Assembly (NCBI GenBank): GCA_905216215.1
Contig: CAJMSZ010000006.1
Location: 6,545-70,544, forward strand
Reading direction: 5' to 3'
Length of the DNA stretch: 64,000 nt
Source: an uncultured bacterium
GTDB lineage: Bacteria; Bacillota; Clostridia; Lachnospirales; Lachnospiraceae
Within the stretch, counting starts at the first letter, position 1, and each line of letters opens with the position of its first letter. The translations under genes and the position numbers were made by a program. Positions 17,300-24,209 of this stretch are shown one piece after another. The notes beneath the pieces were generated by a model. That model searched no databases, had not been told where the DNA came from, and saw nothing but the letters and a program-made list of their open reading frames with translations.

Positions 17300-18334
17300 A
17301 TGGATTCAATAAAAAGAGATGTGTATGTGCTTAAAGATACATTAAAAATTCCGATTGAAGTAACCAAAGGAACGAATGCAGTTAGATTCGAATTTGCAGT
17401 AAGGGACTACGATATTCCAGTAACAGCTATGGCGGTAGCATATGCATATAATCGCAAAATGACAAAACCGAATTCTTTGTTGTGTGATGTATCGAAAAAT
17501 ACGATTACATTTACACCGGAAAGGAATTTTTTCACAGTTGGAACAAACGAACTACAAATACGTGTTATCAGCGACAACAAAAAAATCATTTCGTTCAAAG
17601 AAAGAGTGAAGTGTTCAGATTCTATGGATTTTCCGGACGATGAAGAAGAAGGACAGGATACTTTGGTCGAACAGATTCTTACTTTCGTTGGAAAAGAGAC
17701 TGGAGAAAGAAAAAGAGCAGATGAGGAAGAACAGAAAGCAAGAACAGAAGCGGATGAGACCGAAAAAGAAGAAAGACAAGAAGAAATAAAAACAGAAAGA
17801 GAAAGAATAGATGCTCTGGTAGAGTCAAATAAATCTACGAACAAAGAAATAGAATCTGCTAAAGCTGAAATTAAGAGTGCAAAAATACAGACGCAGAAAA
17901 ATGGAGACGAAATTGCCTTGCTTCAAGGAAGTTTGGAAAGAATTCTGGAAAGCAATAAAGTTTTATGGAGCGGAGGTACAACTCTAAACACCGACCATGT
18001 ATGCACGTTATCTGAGCCGGTATCTAGTCAACAAAAAGGAATTGTATTAGTGTTCTGTGACTATGAGCCAAAAGGCAATGGTACCGAGGTGTCTACTGCC
18101 GGAAACCAAGGGTATTGGGCATGCTTTATACCAAAGCAAGCGGTTATTGATTTCGATGGTAGATTTTTTACCTGCAGCACACAATATTGGAGTGGCGCAA
18201 ACGCAGTAGCATGTAATGTTTTAAAAGGATTTTATTTATCTAACACAAAAATAACTGGACATTCTTGTAGTGTTACAAATGGCGATGGAGTGTACGGTAT
18301 AGGCTCTGTTTTACGAAAGGTTTACGGTGTTTAG
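17300..18334 (+). CDS. Baseplate upper protein / tail fibre (BppU-like N-terminus)
   Basis: The first ~110 residues (DVYVLKDTLKIPIEVTKGTN, RVISDNKKIISFKERVKC) resemble the BppU N-terminal domain that attaches fibres to the baseplate. Residues about 120-215 are a long charged coiled coil (trimer stalk). Residues about 220-344 form a Gly/Ser/aromatic-rich head, the probable receptor-binding part. Head sequences in such genes vary quickly, so the host receptor cannot be inferred. Confidence 0.75.
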   Translation: MDSIKRDVYVLKDTLKIPIEVTKGTNAVRFEFAVRDYDIPVTAMAVAYAYNRKMTKPNSLLCDVSKNTITFTPERNFFTVGTNELQIRVISDNKKIISFKERVKCSDSMDFPDDEEEGQDTLVEQILTFVGKETGERKRADEEEQKARTEADETEKEERQEEIKTERERIDALVESNKSTNKEIESAKAEIKSAKIQTQKNGDEIALLQGSLERILESNKVLWSGGTTLNTDHVCTLSEPVSSQQKGIVLVFCDYEPKGNGTEVSTAGNQGYWACFIPKQAVIDFDGRFFTCSTQYWSGANAVACNVLKGFYLSNTKITGHSCSVTNGDGVYGIGSVLRKVYGV

Positions 18335-18346
18335 GAGGTATATAAT

Positions 18347-18640
18347 ATGGCGCTTAAAAAGAAAATTACAAAACCAAATGGATTAACTCTGGAATATCAC
18401 AGAATTGCATCACTTAAGGTTGATACAAACCAGCAGAATTGCATTCTTGTAGAGTCGTATGTGAATGAGGATAGCAGGGAATACGAAAAATCCTATGCTC
18501 GTGGAGAAATCGAAAATCCTACGTTTCCATATACAGATGCAGAATACATTTCATTTGATTATGACGAAAACATGAATATCAAAAGTGCATACGAATGGCT
18601 GAAACAACAGCCTACCCTTGCAGGAGCGGAGGATGTTTAG
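18347..18640 (+). CDS. Conserved hypothetical tail-region protein (97 aa)
   Basis: A small acidic protein behind GGAGGTATATA. It contains a basic N-terminus (ALKKKITKPNGLTLEYHRI) and an acidic C-terminal half with FPYTDAEYISFDYDEN. Similar proteins recur next to fibre genes in clostridial prophages. The function is unknown; a structural or assembly role is assumed from location only. Confidence 0.6.
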   Translation: MALKKKITKPNGLTLEYHRIASLKVDTNQQNCILVESYVNEDSREYEKSYARGEIENPTFPYTDAEYISFDYDENMNIKSAYEWLKQQPTLAGAEDV

Positions 18641-18649
18641 GAGGGTATC

Positions 18650-18838
18650 ATGGAAAACAAAATTATTATGGTAAACTTGGATACTGATATGCCGGAAGGG
18701 TTTGCAGTCCAGTACGATTACGGTCAGACCCTCCGCATCCAGGGCGGCACTCTCCCGAAAGCGGTAGAAGTGCTTTTTCGCTGGATGAAACTGGCGGTGA
18801 ATCAATCACCCGAATTGGGACAACCAAGGATGGTGTGA
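18650..18838 (+). CDS. N-terminal part of a frameshifted tail-region protein
   Basis: The 62-codon ORF begins MENKIIMVNLDTDMPEG and contains YDYGQTLRIQGGTLPKAVEV, then changes to an unrelated reading (LFRWMKLAVNQ) just after a T5 run (18774-18778). The other frame continues with SLDETGGESITRIGTTKDG and leads straight into the next ORF. One extra T would give a single protein of about 156 residues. I treat this as the 5' piece of a split gene. The break may be a mutation, a sequencing indel, or a programmed -1 slip on TTT. Confidence 0.55.
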   Translation: MENKIIMVNLDTDMPEGFAVQYDYGQTLRIQGGTLPKAVEVLFRWMKLAVNQSPELGQPRMV

Positions 18839-19119
18839 CTGAAGCACCAGTACCGGATAGTATGCTGGAAAACAACGATTGTGAGCAGAATTACAGTTTT
18901 TACGCCTATGTCTATGTTCGAGATGACACAAGCGGCAACACGAAGCATAAAATTACAATCCATGTAAAGGCACGCTCCAAGCCGGAAATCCCCGGAGACA
19001 TCGTAGGTGGTAGAGATTACATTACCGGTGTTAGTATGAAAAAACCGATTGGAAGGAAGATATGGACAATCTCAGAGGGTAAGGAAAAAGTAGAATATAA
19101 ATTGAAAGGAGAAGTGTGA
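18835..19119 (+). CDS. C-terminal part of a frameshifted tail-region protein
   Basis: Annotated from GTG 18835, but the frame is open upstream to the T5 run and encodes a continuous domain (SLDETGGESITRIG, then TEAPVPDSMLENNDCEQNYS). It is therefore better read as the 3' part of the gene starting at 18650. The domain is a beta-sandwich-like module (YAYVYVRDDTSGNTKHKITI) with a PEIPGDI proline hinge, then a short tail. The following fibre-like gene starts at its stop codon. Confidence 0.55.
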   Translation: MTEAPVPDSMLENNDCEQNYSFYAYVYVRDDTSGNTKHKITIHVKARSKPEIPGDIVGGRDYITGVSMKKPIGRKIWTISEGKEKVEYKLKGEV

Positions 19120-19967
19120 TGGAAATAATAACGGGATACGTTGGAAAACCACATGTGACATCTGAACAGGATAGGGATATAAACATTGGTATATTTGGCG
19201 CAGAGTCTTATGTTTTGCAAACGGGTAGGCAACTAAAGGCAGAGGTCTCATCAAACAATGAGATTAAAATTAGGGATGGTGTCTTGATGCATCAAGGATG
19301 TGCGGCATCAATTAAAAAAAATACATATGATTCAATTACTATTGCAAATGGTAGCCAGGGTATGAAACGAATTGATCTGATTGTTGCCAGATATCACAAA
19401 AAGAAAGAAGAAGGGACAGAGAGTCTCACCTTAGAAGTTATCCAGGGAGTACCGGCAGAATCAAATCCAACTGCACCTAAACATATAACAGGAGATATAC
19501 AATCGGGGGACATCGTAGCGGATATGCCATTATATCAAATTATCCTAACTGGACTTAATATTACAGAAGTTAAGGCTCTGTTTGATGTGCAGAAATCGCT
19601 GAGTGGATTGAGTGATTATGTGGTCGAACAAGGTACTAGTGGAATTTGGACATACCGAAAATGGAAAAGTGGGATATCGGAATGCTGGGCTACTAAAGAA
19701 ATTACAATTACATCATGGGAAGTTTGGGGGAACTTATATGAAGGTTATCCGAAAATTGACCCAATTAGCTTCCCACCATCTCTTTTTGCAACCAATGATG
19801 TTTCATGGCAAGTAACTGCCAATTCATATATGGGTGTAGTTTCCATTGAAAGCGCTTCTCTTATTACAAAAGACAACACTCCTTTAATGTGGGTGCTTAG
19901 ACCGAATAAAAGTACAGAGACCAGTAAAGTAAGAGTTTCTATGGAAGCGAAAGGCAAGTGGAAGTAA
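19119..19967 (+). CDS. Tail fibre / putative receptor-binding protein
   Basis: ATG 19119 shares a base with the preceding stop. The first ~170 residues (VTSEQDRDINIGIFG, RIDLIVARYHKK, DMPLYQIILTGLNI) match the pattern of phage fibre or structural proteins that carry a short amyloid-like attachment domain. The C-terminal ~110 residues are rich in Trp and Ser (GIWTYRKWKSGISECWATKE) and end in a beta-rich knob. This arrangement is common for receptor-binding tips. Exact fold not identified. Confidence 0.65.
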   Translation: MEIITGYVGKPHVTSEQDRDINIGIFGAESYVLQTGRQLKAEVSSNNEIKIRDGVLMHQGCAASIKKNTYDSITIANGSQGMKRIDLIVARYHKKKEEGTESLTLEVIQGVPAESNPTAPKHITGDIQSGDIVADMPLYQIILTGLNITEVKALFDVQKSLSGLSDYVVEQGTSGIWTYRKWKSGISECWATKEITITSWEVWGNLYEGYPKIDPISFPPSLFATNDVSWQVTANSYMGVVSIESASLITKDNTPLMWVLRPNKSTETSKVRVSMEAKGKWK

Positions 19968-20009
19968 ATGGAGATGCAAAACCATGCACTAAGAGAGGAG
20001 CAATAATAA

Positions 20010-20381
20010 ATGAAAATTATATTTAATGATGGTCAGGAACTTCAGATTCAGCAGGCGGAAATCCAAAACGATGGAGCTCTTTTGATCAAGACTATTTCCG
20101 CCGATGAAATGCAATTGAAAAAAATTTTTTCCGATACAACATCAACAAAAAAAATGATTGTAAGTGAGCGAGGAGCAGATGGCTGCATCTATGAGAGGTA
20201 TACAAAATTTGATGCCATAGTTAAATACACGGCCGGTATTATTGGCATTGTTATGTATCAGGAAGGAGAAGATCCGGACAGTCAGATGGCAGCGCTGAAA
20301 AAGGAAAATGCAGATATGAAAGAGAAGATTGAACAACTGCAGGGATGCATCCTTGAAATGTCTGAGCTGGTATATCAGTAA
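20010..20381 (+). CDS. Hypothetical tail-region protein with C-terminal coiled coil
   Basis: The protein has 123 residues. The first ~90 form a small beta-rich domain (MKIIFNDGQELQIQQAEIQN), and the last ~30 form a coiled coil (LKKENADMKEKIEQLQGCI). It lies in the accessory part of the tail module. Proteins of this layout are often found beside CD1375-like genes in clostridial prophages. Function unknown. Confidence 0.6.
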   Translation: MKIIFNDGQELQIQQAEIQNDGALLIKTISADEMQLKKIFSDTTSTKKMIVSERGADGCIYERYTKFDAIVKYTAGIIGIVMYQEGEDPDSQMAALKKENADMKEKIEQLQGCILEMSELVYQ

Positions 20382-20442
20382 AGTAATGAGTACCTTATTA
20401 ATCAATTTAATCATATTATTACAGAATTCAGGAGGAAAAGAA

Positions 20443-20586
20443 ATGATGGCAATGTTATGGGCACAGCAGATTATGTTAGGAAAGAAAACTTATAATCAGG
20501 TACCGAGACTTTTAAAAGTAAAGGTAAAAGAAATTCTGGAAGATTCCGGAATGGGAGAACTCGCGGTAGAAAATACAGGAAAATAG
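20443..20586 (+). CDS. CD1375-like small phage protein (47 aa)
   Basis: A 47-residue protein behind a perfect AGGAGG (ATG 20443). The pattern WAQQIMLGKKTYNQVPRLLK, then VKEILEDSG, fits the CD1375 family of very small phage proteins, which are found after tail genes and have no established function. An in-frame ATG at 20386 would add 19 mostly hydrophobic residues, but the ribosome site favours 20443. Confidence 0.65.
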   Translation: MMAMLWAQQIMLGKKTYNQVPRLLKVKVKEILEDSGMGELAVENTGK

Positions 20587-20598
20587 AGGTAATTGCAA

Positions 20599-21483
20599 AT
20601 GGCAGTAAAAACAGCTCAGTATATATTTAATGGTCAGACATACAATCTGACCTATAATTCGACCTCCGGGAAATGGGAAGCTACGGTGACAGCTCCAAGT
20701 AAGTCAAGTTACAATCAGCCGGATCATGTTCTTGGTGGAACAGTAAAGGCTACGGATGCGGCCGGCAATACCACCACGGTAGATCAGAGTCATATTACTC
20801 TCGGCGCATCACTTAAACTCCGAGTAAAAGAAAAGACAGCACCGACTATTACGATCACGTCACCGTCGGCAGGAGCGTATATCACAAATACAACTCCGAC
20901 AATCGAATTCCAGGTAAAAGATACGGATTCAGGGGTTAATGCAGGCACAATCGCAGTCACAGTTGACGGAACAACTGTATCGAACGTAACAAAAACTGCT
21001 ATTGATGGTGGATATAAGTGCACATGCACATCACCGACATTAAAAGATGGATCACATACGATTTCGGTTAAAGCATCTGACAACGATGGAAATGCAGCTA
21101 CAGCTAAGACAGCAACATTTACGGTTGATACTGTTCCTCCGACACTGCAGATTACAGCTCCGTCAAACGATCTTGTAACCAATAAGAAGACAGTGACGGT
21201 AACTGGTAAAACAGATGATGTAACATCTAAGCCGGTTACAGTAACGGTAAATGGAGCAACAGTAACAGTCGGAACAGACGGAACATTTACGAAAGATGTG
21301 ACTCTTGTTGAGGGTGCAAATACCATCACGATCGTGGCTAAAGACAAAGCCGGAAAGACTACTACAGTCACACGCCAGGTAACCGTTGATACGTCAGCTC
21401 CAGTGATTAAGTCAATCACTCTTACACCAAACCCGGTAGACTGCGGAAAGACATTCATCATCGCAGTTGAGATTACCGACTAG
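20599..21483 (+). CDS. Phage Ig-like multi-domain protein
   Basis: About 294 residues made of three to four beta-sandwich repeats. Each has an Ig-like pattern ending in D-x-A-G-N-x-x-T or K-D-x-A-G-K-x-x-T (ATDAAGNTTT, ASDNDGNAAT, AKDKAGKTTT), separated by APTITITSPS / PPTLQITAPS linkers. Such Big-type domains decorate phage tails or capsids and bind carbohydrates weakly. Start ATG 20599 follows GAGGTAATTGCAA. The last residues TPNPVDCGKTFIIAVEITD look like an incomplete domain start, as if another domain once followed. Confidence 0.75.
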   Translation: MAVKTAQYIFNGQTYNLTYNSTSGKWEATVTAPSKSSYNQPDHVLGGTVKATDAAGNTTTVDQSHITLGASLKLRVKEKTAPTITITSPSAGAYITNTTPTIEFQVKDTDSGVNAGTIAVTVDGTTVSNVTKTAIDGGYKCTCTSPTLKDGSHTISVKASDNDGNAATAKTATFTVDTVPPTLQITAPSNDLVTNKKTVTVTGKTDDVTSKPVTVTVNGATVTVGTDGTFTKDVTLVEGANTITIVAKDKAGKTTTVTRQVTVDTSAPVIKSITLTPNPVDCGKTFIIAVEITD

Positions 21484-21494
21484 GCGGTGCGCCT

Positions 21495-21878
21495 ATGGTA
21501 GTAAAGGTAAGAGGTAAGATAGATGGAAAAGAAGTAATATTCGAAAGAGCAGAAGGGGACCGGTGGAATGTCACGGTCCCTTATGATTTGGACGGAATGT
21601 ATGTGGTGGAGCTGACGGCAGAAAACGATGCCGGCAATATTGCATACTGCACGAAGATGCTGTTGATCGTTGATCCAGCTACTCTGTGCGTAAGACTTGT
21701 TCCGTTTGATTATATGGTGGAAGTTGTTCCGGAAGACTATAAAGTGATGGTTATTCCGGAAGATTATGCTGTAGAGGCAGCTCTGGAGCAGTATCAAGTT
21801 ATCGTAGAGCCAGATCCGCTCTTTGTAGAGATAATTTATCCGATACATGGAAGGGGGTGTTGTTGTGAACAAAATTAG
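21495..21878 (+). CDS. Ig-like phage protein with DYxVxVxPE repeats
   Basis: The N-terminal ~75 residues are another Ig-like domain (VKVRGKIDGKEVIFERAEGD, then VVELTAENDAGNIAYCTK). Degenerate repeats follow (VPFDYMVEV, VPEDYKVMV, IPEDYAVEA), then a CCCEQ tail. Proteins of this make-up recur next to phage Ig proteins in clostridia. The tandem repeats suggest slippage-driven length variation of a surface fibre segment. Confidence 0.6.
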   Translation: MVVKVRGKIDGKEVIFERAEGDRWNVTVPYDLDGMYVVELTAENDAGNIAYCTKMLLIVDPATLCVRLVPFDYMVEVVPEDYKVMVIPEDYAVEAALEQYQVIVEPDPLFVEIIYPIHGRGCCCEQN

Positions 21879-22131
21879 ATTTATCCTGGGCGAAGACAAG
21901 CATGTTAAACTACTGGTGCGTAGTCCTAATGATGAGCCATTTACGATTCTGACAGCATCTTATACGCTGGCACGTTACACAGACATCATTGTGCAAGGAG
22001 ATTGTGATATCAATGATCATTATCTCGATTGCAAGATTGCTCCGGAAGAAAAAGGGACGCACATACTGGAAGTGACTTATACGGTTGCAGATTCGATCAG
22101 GAAAGCAAGGATAGAAGTTGAGGTGATCTGA
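21865..22131 (+). CDS. Small phage beta-sandwich protein
   Basis: GTG 21865 is preferred because a GGAAGGGGGTG site lies just upstream; ATG 21847 is the alternative. The ~88 residues form a single Ig-like or jelly-roll-like domain (VKLLVRSPNDEPFTIL ... THILEVTYTVADSIRKARIE). It overlaps both neighbours slightly, so it is part of the same tail-decoration block. Function unknown. Confidence 0.55.
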   Translation: MNKIRFILGEDKHVKLLVRSPNDEPFTILTASYTLARYTDIIVQGDCDINDHYLDCKIAPEEKGTHILEVTYTVADSIRKARIEVEVI

Positions 22132-22313
22132 TGCTGGAAATCACAAATGTACAGTTAAGCAAAAATAATGTATTAACGGGTGAAAAGTTTAAGATCTTTG
22201 TGACTATCGAGGAAAAACTGGACTATCCATTTGACTATCCATTCGACTTCCGACCATCACATTTGAGACAAGGTTCACTGGACTATCCATTTGACTATCC
22301 GTTTGAACTATAA
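22131..22313 (+). CDS. Small phage protein with DYPF repeats (60 aa)
   Basis: The protein begins as a short Ig-like strand set (MLEITNVQLSKNNVLTGEKF) and ends in aromatic repeats LDYPFDYPF, present twice. The DNA below it has an exact 24-bp direct repeat 60 bp apart. Members of this family often carry short aromatic tandem motifs at the C-terminus. The start is the base shared with the preceding stop. Confidence 0.6.
   Translation: MLEITNVQLSKNNVLTGEKFKIFVTIEEKLDYPFDYPFDFRPSHLRQGSLDYPFDYPFEL
22217..22300 (+). repeat. 24-bp direct repeat pair inside the DYPF protein gene
   Basis: The same 24 bases occur at 22217-22240 and 22277-22300, starting ACTGGACTATCC, exactly 60 bp (20 codons) apart. 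Within each copy the unit GACTATCCATTT-type hexacodon is itself partly repeated. The repeat keeps the reading frame, so recombination would delete or duplicate 20 codons without a frameshift. Confidence 0.85.
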
Positions 22314-22353
22314 TTTAAAACGGTTATCTAAAACCAAAGAAAGGAAGATTATT

Positions 22354-22806
22354 ATGATGGAAAAAATCTTAATGTTACTAGCGAAAAACTCGTTTATCAG
22401 AATTCTGCTGATTGCTGTCACGTTGGACACGCTACTTGGTGTTCTCCGGGCAATCAAGGAGCATAAATTCAATAGCTGCGTTGGCATTGACGGAGCAATC
22501 CGTAAAGCGGCCATGCTGTTTTCAGTGTGCTTATTGATGGCAACAGATGTAATTATGCATATTAATATGTTAGGGATGGTTCCGCATAAATACATACAGA
22601 TAATCGGTATTCAGAAACTTGGAATTTGTGAGTTTTTCTGTCTGCTATTTATATTATATGAAGCAGTTAGTATCCTGAAGAATATGACATTATGCGGATT
22701 ACCAGTACCGGTACGTATTAAAAAGTGGGTGCAGAAGTTTTTAGAGGATATGACAGAAGAACTTCCAGAAGAGGCAGTGGAAAAATCAGATTCAGAGGGC
22801 GAGTAA
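22354..22806 (+). CDS. Phage holin, Bacteriophage holin 4 type
   Basis: The 150-residue protein has three to four hydrophobic segments (around residues 12-30, 48-65, 85-105) and the pattern TLDTLLGVLRAIKEHKFNS near residue 25, as in the toxin-secretion/phage-lysis holin family. The C-terminus is acidic. It makes the membrane lesion that releases the endolysin, whose gene follows. The start ATG 22354 has an AAAGGAAG site; longer in-frame starts overlap the previous gene. Confidence 0.85.
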   Translation: MMEKILMLLAKNSFIRILLIAVTLDTLLGVLRAIKEHKFNSCVGIDGAIRKAAMLFSVCLLMATDVIMHINMLGMVPHKYIQIIGIQKLGICEFFCLLFILYEAVSILKNMTLCGLPVPVRIKKWVQKFLEDMTEELPEEAVEKSDSEGE

Positions 22807-22819
22807 TCGTCCTCTTTTT
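22795..22819 (+). terminator. Terminator-like hairpin over the holin stop codon
   Basis: GAGGGCGA (22795-22802) pairs with TCGTCCTC (22807-22814; one G-U) around a 4-base loop that contains the holin stop, and five T follow. It could limit read-through into the endolysin gene or stabilise the upstream mRNA. Confidence 0.55.
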
Positions 22820-22844
22820 GCGCGGGCGCAAGAAAGGAGAAAAT

Positions 22845-23873
22845 ATGCAGATTACACAAAGTTATGCGACTCAAAACGAATGTTACAAGTGTGCGAAAAA
22901 ATTATATATCAAAAAATTAATGGTACATTCGACTGCTTGTCCAGGTGTTATGGCAGCAGCATTTGCAAAAGCTTGGAATGTATTACACCCGAATAACCGG
23001 CAGGTATGTGTACATGGATTTATTGATGATACATCTTGCTATCAGCTCTTACCATGGGAAATTCAGGCATGGCATTGTGGCGGCAGTGGAAACCAACAAG
23101 CAATCGGAATTGAAATATGCGAGCCCAAACAGTACTCAGATAAAGAATATTTTGAAAAGGCCATTAAAAATGCGATTGAAGTATATGCTTATCTGTGTGA
23201 AACCTATGGAGTGGACCCATCGAACATCATCTCTCATGCGGAAGGGTACAAGTTTGGCATTGCATCTAATCATTCAGATGTCGCTCATTGGTGGTGCCAT
23301 GTAGGATACACGATGGACGATTTTAGAGCAGATGTAAGGGAATGCTTAAACTCAGGTTCAGCCAAAGTATCTTACACAGGAACAAAAGCACCTGGAACCA
23401 GTAAGGCAGAGACAGCAGCAGGAGGTGCGGCATCAGGAGATATCGTATATCAAACCTATACAAAAGATAAGGAATGGTTGCCTGATGTTATTAATTTTAA
23501 TAATGTGAATAGTAATGGATTTGCCGGATGGATTGGACTGCCGATTTATGCGCTTAGAGCCAATATCAAAGGAGCAGCAGAAGTAGTAGGATATCTTGAG
23601 TCTCGCTTGCATAGACTTGGAGGCGATTGGTATAACTGGCAGCGTGACAGACAGATGGATGGAAACGGAGAGAACTACGCTGGTGACTGCAAGAATGAAT
23701 TTGATGGATTGCAGATGCGCATTGTAGGTGTTTCAGGAAAACATGTTCGTTACAGAGTCCATGCCATCGGAATTGGTTGGCTTGAATGGATTACCGACTA
23801 TGGAGATGGCGATAATGGATATGCCGGAATCTATGGTTGTGCGATTGACGCAGTGCAGATTGAAGCTATATAA
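22845..23873 (+). CDS. Endolysin: N-acetylmuramoyl-L-alanine amidase
   Basis: A 342-residue protein at ATG 22845 behind AAAGGAG. The amidase_2 domain (about 1-180) shows its zinc ligands in LMVHSTACPG and the SNHSDVAHWWC segment, plus the family Glu in IGIEICE. A Gly/Ala/Thr linker (about 185-205) leads to a C-terminal part. That part ends with a ChW-like repeat (VRYRVHAIGIGWLEWITDYG, then AIDAVQIEAI), a cell-wall-binding module restricted largely to clostridia and relatives. It is the last prophage gene. Confidence 0.9.
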   Translation: MQITQSYATQNECYKCAKKLYIKKLMVHSTACPGVMAAAFAKAWNVLHPNNRQVCVHGFIDDTSCYQLLPWEIQAWHCGGSGNQQAIGIEICEPKQYSDKEYFEKAIKNAIEVYAYLCETYGVDPSNIISHAEGYKFGIASNHSDVAHWWCHVGYTMDDFRADVRECLNSGSAKVSYTGTKAPGTSKAETAAGGAASGDIVYQTYTKDKEWLPDVINFNNVNSNGFAGWIGLPIYALRANIKGAAEVVGYLESRLHRLGGDWYNWQRDRQMDGNGENYAGDCKNEFDGLQMRIVGVSGKHVRYRVHAIGIGWLEWITDYGDGDNGYAGIYGCAIDAVQIEAI

Positions 23874-24135
23874 TGATAAAATCAAAGGCGGAAAAGGGGG
23901 ATAAAAGGGGATTCTTGAGGGCATGATGTTCTTTTGCATAGAATTTAAAGGCTCTTAAACCCTTGATTTTTCGGCATATTCGAAAAAACGCTTCCTATAT
24001 TACGTTCCTGTTATCCGCATGATGAGGCTATAAGTATTGAGAAATCAGTGCTTGTAGCCTTTTGTGTTTTCTGAATCAAGAAAAGAAGGACGATAAATGG
24101 ACAGCAACCGTACGGAAAACGGAAAAGGATTTTTA
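23874..24135. other. Prophage right-end / host boundary region
   Basis: No convincing gene is present in this gap of about 300 bp between endolysin and hydrogenase. It contains a G/A-rich stretch, a 7-bp inverted repeat TTTTTCG/CGAAAAA with a 7-base spacer (23967-23987), and a strong terminator (24025-24072). The phage attachment site must lie here if the hydrogenase is chromosomal; the left-end sequence needed to identify the core is outside the window. Confidence 0.5.
24025..24072 (+). terminator. Strong terminator upstream of the hydrogenase
   Basis: A 16-bp stem runs 24025-24040 against 24045-24060 (AGGCTATAAG against CTTGTAGCCT at the base, three G-U pairs), closed by a GAAA loop and followed by TTTTGTGTTTT. 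It ends the transcript entering from the prophage side, or was the terminator of the host gene formerly upstream. Confidence 0.8.
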
Positions 24136-24164
24136 TTGACTTCTCTGTAGTTACCATTTACTAT
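24136..24164 (+). promoter_or_regulatory. Sigma-A promoter of the hydrogenase gene
   Basis: TTGACT (24136-24141), 17-base spacer, TACTAT (24159-24164), about 40 bases before the hydrogenase ATG. Confidence 0.65.
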
Positions 24165-24209
24165 AAAGCTAAGATAATTATTTAACAAGCAAATGATGAG
24201 GGAAAGCTT

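Noticed and set aside
20790..21461. A 223-codon frame on the minus strand across the Ig-domain gene.
   Set aside because: It mirrors the repetitive coding of the forward gene, has no ribosome site, and lies entirely within a much better + strand gene.
22217..22300. Repeat pair considered as a CRISPR-like array.
   Set aside because: Only two copies, inside a coding sequence and in phase with codons; no cas genes.
24097..24150. 17-codon ORF after the boundary terminator with an AAGGA site.
   Set aside because: It overlaps the hydrogenase -35 box and lies upstream of the predicted transcription start; a chance ORF is more likely.
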